This document shows positions 6,560 to 9,792 of a stretch of 9,792 nt of DNA, in pieces. The stretch is taken from assembly GCA_030826005.1 (NCBI GenBank), contig JAPJOW010000162.1, forward strand, positions 1-9,792. Reading direction: 5' to 3'. The notes under the pieces are model-generated. The model saw only the letters and a list, made by a program, of their open reading frames with translations, was not told where the DNA came from and did no database searches. Position 1 is the stretch's first letter. Each line of letters starts with the position of its first letter. Source of the DNA: Aliterella sp. RAGGC_92 (lineage in GTDB: Bacteria > Cyanobacteriota > Cyanobacteriia > Cyanobacteriales > Chroococcidiopsidaceae). The position numbers were made by a program, and so were the translations under genes.

Positions 6560-6565
6560 CTCCTT
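6560..6565 (-). promoter_or_regulatory. ribosome binding site of dehydrogenase 1
   Basis: On the minus strand AAGGAG ends 8 bases before the ATG at 6551, an ideal spacing. It is the strongest Shine-Dalgarno of the operon, suggesting that dehydrogenase 1 is translated independently of the genes before it. Confidence 0.85.
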
Positions 6566-6575
6566 AATAAAGAAA

Positions 6576-7730
6576 CTATTTCAACAAAACAGGTTGGGCG
6601 TTAACGCGGAGACGAAATAAGCTATAAGGCTTTTGGCGCAAGTCTTTACCGTTTTGGTATTGTGCCTGACGGTGGAGTTGATTGGCGGTGAAATATAGGT
6701 AGCCATTACGCGCTAAAGAGAGAGTATCGGGCCAAAGTACGCGATCGTCGTTAACTAGAGTTTCGTAAGCACCATTAGGCGATCGCCTTTGAATGGCGTT
6801 TTGTTCGTAATTAGTTAAATACACCCGGTTTTGCGAGTCAGATTCTAACCCATCTGATGCGCCGCCTTTTTCTCCCAAATCTACAACCGTTGCGGCTACT
6901 TGTTCGTCAGTTATTTGCTCGTTTGCCAAAGCATCCGTACTGACGCTATACAAACGCCTTCCAGCTAAGGGGCAGTAATATAGCGTTTTGCCATCGGCGC
7001 TAATTGCGATGCCATCAGCGCCGATAGTAATGGGAGTGGAAGGCTGCTTTGGGGAGGGACGATTGCGGACTACTTCACCTTCTACGCTAGGCAAAAAGTC
7101 TTTTACAGCTTTAGTTGAGGGATGATCGTTTAACCGCCGCCAACTTTTGCCCGAATCTAAATCCACCACAATAATTCCATTTGGGCCATTACCAGAAGAA
7201 TCGGTAATGTAGGCAATTCCAGCTTTACCGCGCCGCAAATCAAAGCGAATATCGTTGAGATAGGTAGTAGGTAAAGCCACTGTTTGCGGAAACAAGATAG
7301 TTTTAAAAACGCGGTTTTGCTTCAGGTCTACACCAATCAATTTTGGGCCGCCGTAAGTTGTGGGTCCGAACTTAATGCTACCCGTATCCAATAGCCACAA
7401 ACGGTCTTGAGGATCTACAACTACGCTTTGCACGGAAACTAAAGAATCGGCTTGTTTGCTAGGATTTAAGCGATTAATCTGCGCGTTGGGATAAGCTACC
7501 GTGCGACCGTTTTTGACTTCCGCAACGGTATAGTCTACTTTGTCACCCCAGCGCGGGAAGTTGACAAATATTCGACCATTAGCAGAAACCGTCACGCCTG
7601 TAGGCATAGGGCCGCTAAAAGCAGCAACTTGTTCGATATTGCCTGTCTTTTTTTCTTGAGGCAATGCGATCGCGCTGGAAGCAAAAGCTACGCTAGATAG
7701 AAGACAAGCAATAGATATTAGATATTTCAC
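6576..7730 (-). CDS. exported major royal jelly protein/yellow family propeller protein
   Basis: A 384-residue exported protein of the yellow/major royal jelly family (six-bladed beta-propeller fold). A signal peptide covers about 1-22 (KYLISIACLLSSVAFASS, cleavage near AIA/LP). Family segments appear in order: FVNFPRWGD 55-63, LWLLDTG 111-117, YLNDIRFD 157-164, YITDSS 174-179, DGIAIS 239-244, YYCPLAGRRLYSV 251-263, DGLESD 293-298, WPDTLSL 333-339, LYFTANQLHR 345-354. Bacterial members are of largely unknown function; propellers of this shape include lactonases and ligand binders, so an enzymatic role is possible but not shown. The start is GTG, overlapping the previous gene's stop as GTGA, with no clear Shine-Dalgarno, so translation probably depends on re-initiation after dehydrogenase 2. 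It acts outside the cytoplasm, unlike its operon neighbours. Confidence 0.9.
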   Translation of the reverse strand: MKYLISIACLLSSVAFASSAIALPQEKKTGNIEQVAAFSGPMPTGVTVSANGRIFVNFPRWGDKVDYTVAEVKNGRTVAYPNAQINRLNPSKQADSLVSVQSVVVDPQDRLWLLDTGSIKFGPTTYGGPKLIGVDLKQNRVFKTILFPQTVALPTTYLNDIRFDLRRGKAGIAYITDSSGNGPNGIIVVDLDSGKSWRRLNDHPSTKAVKDFLPSVEGEVVRNRPSPKQPSTPITIGADGIAISADGKTLYYCPLAGRRLYSVSTDALANEQITDEQVAATVVDLGEKGGASDGLESDSQNRVYLTNYEQNAIQRRSPNGAYETLVNDDRVLWPDTLSLARNGYLYFTANQLHRQAQYQNGKDLRQKPYSLFRLRVNAQPVLLK

Positions 7731-8896
7731 GGCTTGAGTACAACTTTGATGCAGTTATCTTTTTTGTGCTTAAAGATTTCGTAGGCGTGGGGTGCGTCTT
7801 CTATTTTCATCCGGTGAGTAATGATGTAAGAAGGATCGATTTCGCCATTTTGGATGCGTTCGATTAACGGTTGAAAGTAGCGGTGTACGTGGGTTTGCCC
7901 TGTTTTCATGGTCAAACCTTTGTTCATAAATGCGCCCATTGGCATTTTATCGACAAAGCCAGTATAAACGCCGGGTACGGATACCGTGCCACCTTTACGA
8001 CAAGCAACGATCGCTTGTCTTAATACTGTAGGTCTGTCGGTTTCGAGTCTTAGCGCTTGCTTTACTTCGTCGTAGAATCCTTCTAAACCCGTGCCGTGTG
8101 CTTCCATACCCACCGCATCCATACACGAATCCGGGCCGCGTCCTCCGGTCATTTCTTTGAGGGCTTCGCCTGCATCTATTTCTTCGTAGTTAATGATTTC
8201 TGCGCCGCTTTGTTCTTTTGCCATTTTCAATCGTTCGGGAACGCGGTCAATGGCAATTACTCTTTCCGCACCTAACATATAGGCGCTTTTAATTGCAAAC
8301 TGTCCTACCGGGCCGCAACCCCAAATTGCTACCGTATCTCCTGGCTGAATATCGCAGTTTTCCGCCGCCATGTATCCGGTGGGGAAGATATCGGTGAGAA
8401 ATACAACTTGTTCGTCTGTTAAGCCATCGGGAATTTTGAATAAACCCGTATCCGCAAAGGGAACGCGCGCGTATTCTGCTTGTCCGCCAGCGTAACCACC
8501 TGTTAAATGCGAGTAGCCGAAAAGACCAGAGGGGGAATAACCCATGATTTTTTCTACCATCCAAGCGTTGGGGTTGGAGTTATCGCACAGCGACCATAAA
8601 TCGCGGTTGCAGAAAAAGCACGAACCGCAGGAGATTGTAAAAGGAACGACAACGCGATCGCCTATTTTGACATTTTTAACGGCGCTACCGAGTTCTACCA
8701 CTTCGCCCATAAATTCATGACCGAGGATATCGCCGGGCTTCATTGTAGGGTTGTAGCCGTCGTAAAGGTGCAAGTCCGATCCGCAAATTGCCGTTGTAGT
8801 GATCTTAATAATCGCATCGCGGGGATTAAGAATTTTAGGATCGGGTACGGTGTCAACTCGTACATCATTAGTGCCATGCCAACAAACTGCTTTCAT
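7727..8896 (-). CDS. zinc-dependent alcohol/formaldehyde-type dehydrogenase (dehydrogenase 2)
   Basis: A 389-residue cytoplasmic medium-chain dehydrogenase of the formaldehyde-dehydrogenase-like branch. Catalytic zinc ligands are Cys38 (AICGSDLH), His60-Glu61 (GHEFMG) and probably Asp169 (TDIFPT). Structural zinc cysteines are 90, 93, 96 and 104. The nucleotide motif GCGPVG is at 193-198 with Asp217 (IAIDR), consistent with NAD. It is a tandem paralogue of dehydrogenase 3: 191 of 287 ungapped positions identical by hand count. Compared with dehydrogenase 1 it has a longer loop after the structural zinc (MVEKIMGYSPSGLFGYSHL) and lacks the Gln-rich insertion. It begins 32 bases after dehydrogenase 3 without a clear Shine-Dalgarno, and its stop overlaps the GTG of the propeller gene. 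Substrate unknown; short alcohols or aldehydes are only a family-based guess. Confidence 0.93.
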   Translation of the reverse strand: MKAVCWHGTNDVRVDTVPDPKILNPRDAIIKITTTAICGSDLHLYDGYNPTMKPGDILGHEFMGEVVELGSAVKNVKIGDRVVVPFTISCGSCFFCNRDLWSLCDNSNPNAWMVEKIMGYSPSGLFGYSHLTGGYAGGQAEYARVPFADTGLFKIPDGLTDEQVVFLTDIFPTGYMAAENCDIQPGDTVAIWGCGPVGQFAIKSAYMLGAERVIAIDRVPERLKMAKEQSGAEIINYEEIDAGEALKEMTGGRGPDSCMDAVGMEAHGTGLEGFYDEVKQALRLETDRPTVLRQAIVACRKGGTVSVPGVYTGFVDKMPMGAFMNKGLTMKTGQTHVHRYFQPLIERIQNGEIDPSYIITHRMKIEDAPHAYEIFKHKKDNCIKVVLKP

Positions 8897-8928
8897 AAGG
8901 TTATTTGGTAAGTAAAGGGTTTTCTAAT

Positions 8929-9792
8929 TTAAGGTTTGAGGACAACTTTGATACAGTTATCTTCTTTTTGCTGAAACATTTTGTAAGCGTGGGGCGCTTG
9001 TTCTAGCGGCAATTGATGGGTAATAACAAAAGATGGATCGAGTTTTTCCGTTAAAACTAAATCTAGTAACTTGTGCATATACTTTTGACCGTGCATTTGT
9101 CCGGCGCGCATGGTCAAGCCCTTATTCATAACTGCACCCATTGGCAGTTTATCGACAAAGCCACCGTAAACGCCCATAACTGAAAGCGTGCCGCCTTTGC
9201 GACAAGCCACCATCATTTCGCGTAAAACATGGGGGCGATCGGTTTCTAGCTTTAACTTTTGTTTGGTCTGGTCGTAAAAGTCTTCAAAGCCTACGCCATG
9301 CGCTTCTAAACCCACCGCATCCAAGCAACAGTCGGGGCCGCGTCCGCCCGTCATTTCCTTAAGCGCATCGCCTGTACTAATTTCTTCGTAGTTAATAGTT
9401 TCAGCTTTGGCATATTTTCTCGCCATTTCTAGGCGTTCTGGAAAGCGATCGATGGCAATAACTCTTTCTGCGCCCATCATGTAGGCGCTAATCATGGCAA
9501 AGATTCCTACCGCGCCGCACCCCCAAACAGCTACCGTATCTCCTGGTTGAATGTTGCATAATTCCGCGCCCATATATCCGGTGGGAATGGCATCAGAAAT
9601 AAATAACAACTTTTCGTCGGGGATATCTTTAGGCACTTTGACGACACCGACATCGGCAAAGGGGACGCGGATATACTCGGCTTGCGCGCCTGCATAGCCG
9701 CCCGTTAAATGGGAGTAACCATAAATTGCTGAGGTGAAACTACCCCATAACTTTTCCTGCATCCAGCCGTTGGGGTTGGAGTTATCGCACAG
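8929..9792 (-). CDS. zinc-dependent alcohol/formaldehyde-type dehydrogenase (dehydrogenase 3), cut by the window edge
   Basis: The C-terminal 287 residues of a third zinc dehydrogenase; the frame stays open to the last base of the window and begins LCDNSNPNGW, matching residues 103-112 of dehydrogenase 2. About 102 N-terminal residues, with the catalytic Cys and His-Glu and most structural zinc cysteines, therefore lie outside. Visible are the last structural-zinc cysteine (fragment residue 2), the likely catalytic Asp in SDAIPT (67), the nucleotide motif GCGAVG (91-96) and the acidic Asp in IAIDR (115). The C-terminal NCIKVVLKP is identical to dehydrogenase 2. Internal ATG codons such as 9762 are not starts. 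It is the first visible gene of the minus-strand operon, so the promoter or further genes lie to the right. Confidence 0.93.
   Translation of the reverse strand: MCDNSNPNGWMQEKLWGSFTSAIYGYSHLTGGYAGAQAEYIRVPFADVGVVKVPKDIPDEKLLFISDAIPTGYMGAELCNIQPGDTVAVWGCGAVGIFAMISAYMMGAERVIAIDRFPERLEMARKYAKAETINYEEISTGDALKEMTGGRGPDCCLDAVGLEAHGVGFEDFYDQTKQKLKLETDRPHVLREMMVACRKGGTLSVMGVYGGFVDKLPMGAVMNKGLTMRAGQMHGQKYMHKLLDLVLTEKLDPSFVITHQLPLEQAPHAYKMFQQKEDNCIKVVLKP

Noticed and set aside
8289..8564. Minus-strand 91-codon frame inside dehydrogenase 2
   Set aside because: Same-strand alternate frame of a conserved enzyme; Arg/Trp-rich product typical of a shadow frame.
8717..8911. Plus-strand open frame opposite the start of dehydrogenase 2
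   Set aside because: Antisense to the conserved catalytic-zinc region, with no domain or ribosome site.
9760..9762. ATG near the right edge as the start of dehydrogenase 3
   Set aside because: The frame continues in homology with dehydrogenase 2 to the window edge, so this Met is internal.

Overview
The window looks like cyanobacterial chromosome. The octamer GCGATCGC (HIP1, a hallmark of many cyanobacterial genomes) occurs ten times in 9.8 kb. A phosphate operon promoter carries a cyanobacterial-type Pho box, and coding density and gene sizes are ordinary for a chromosome. The species cannot be named from the sequence alone. No rRNA, tRNA, CRISPR, transposase or phage gene is visible.

Left half, plus strand (1-4934): a high-affinity phosphate uptake operon. 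A 227-base AT-rich leader holds a period-11 array of Pho-box-like octamers, a candidate -10 and a Shine-Dalgarno sequence. It is followed by pstS (periplasmic binding protein), a very strong hairpin, then tightly packed pstC, pstA (two permeases) and pstB (ATPase). Only one pstB and no phoU are present. Four bases after pstB starts a small exported DUF411 protein with a CxCC motif, a putative metal-binding protein. A C/G-rich inverted repeat and a 78-residue two-helix membrane protein of unknown function follow. The half ends at a clean hairpin-plus-T terminator shared with the convergent right half.

Right half, minus strand (4982-9792, read right to left): five genes packed as an apparent operon. 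The order is zinc dehydrogenase 3 (cut by the window edge), zinc dehydrogenase 2, an exported major-royal-jelly/yellow-type propeller protein, zinc dehydrogenase 1 and a small cupin. Gaps are 32 bases, a 4-base overlap, 24 bases and 10 bases. Dehydrogenases 2 and 3 are tandem paralogues, about two thirds identical over 287 ungapped residues by hand count. Dehydrogenase 1 is a more distant member with an insertion. All belong to the formaldehyde-dehydrogenase-like branch of the medium-chain zinc dehydrogenases. The promoter of this operon lies beyond the right edge.

The phosphate half is well understood from known families. The right-hand cluster is the least explained part: three related cytosolic NAD-type dehydrogenases are linked to one secreted propeller and one cupin that lacks the usual metal-binding histidines of its first motif.
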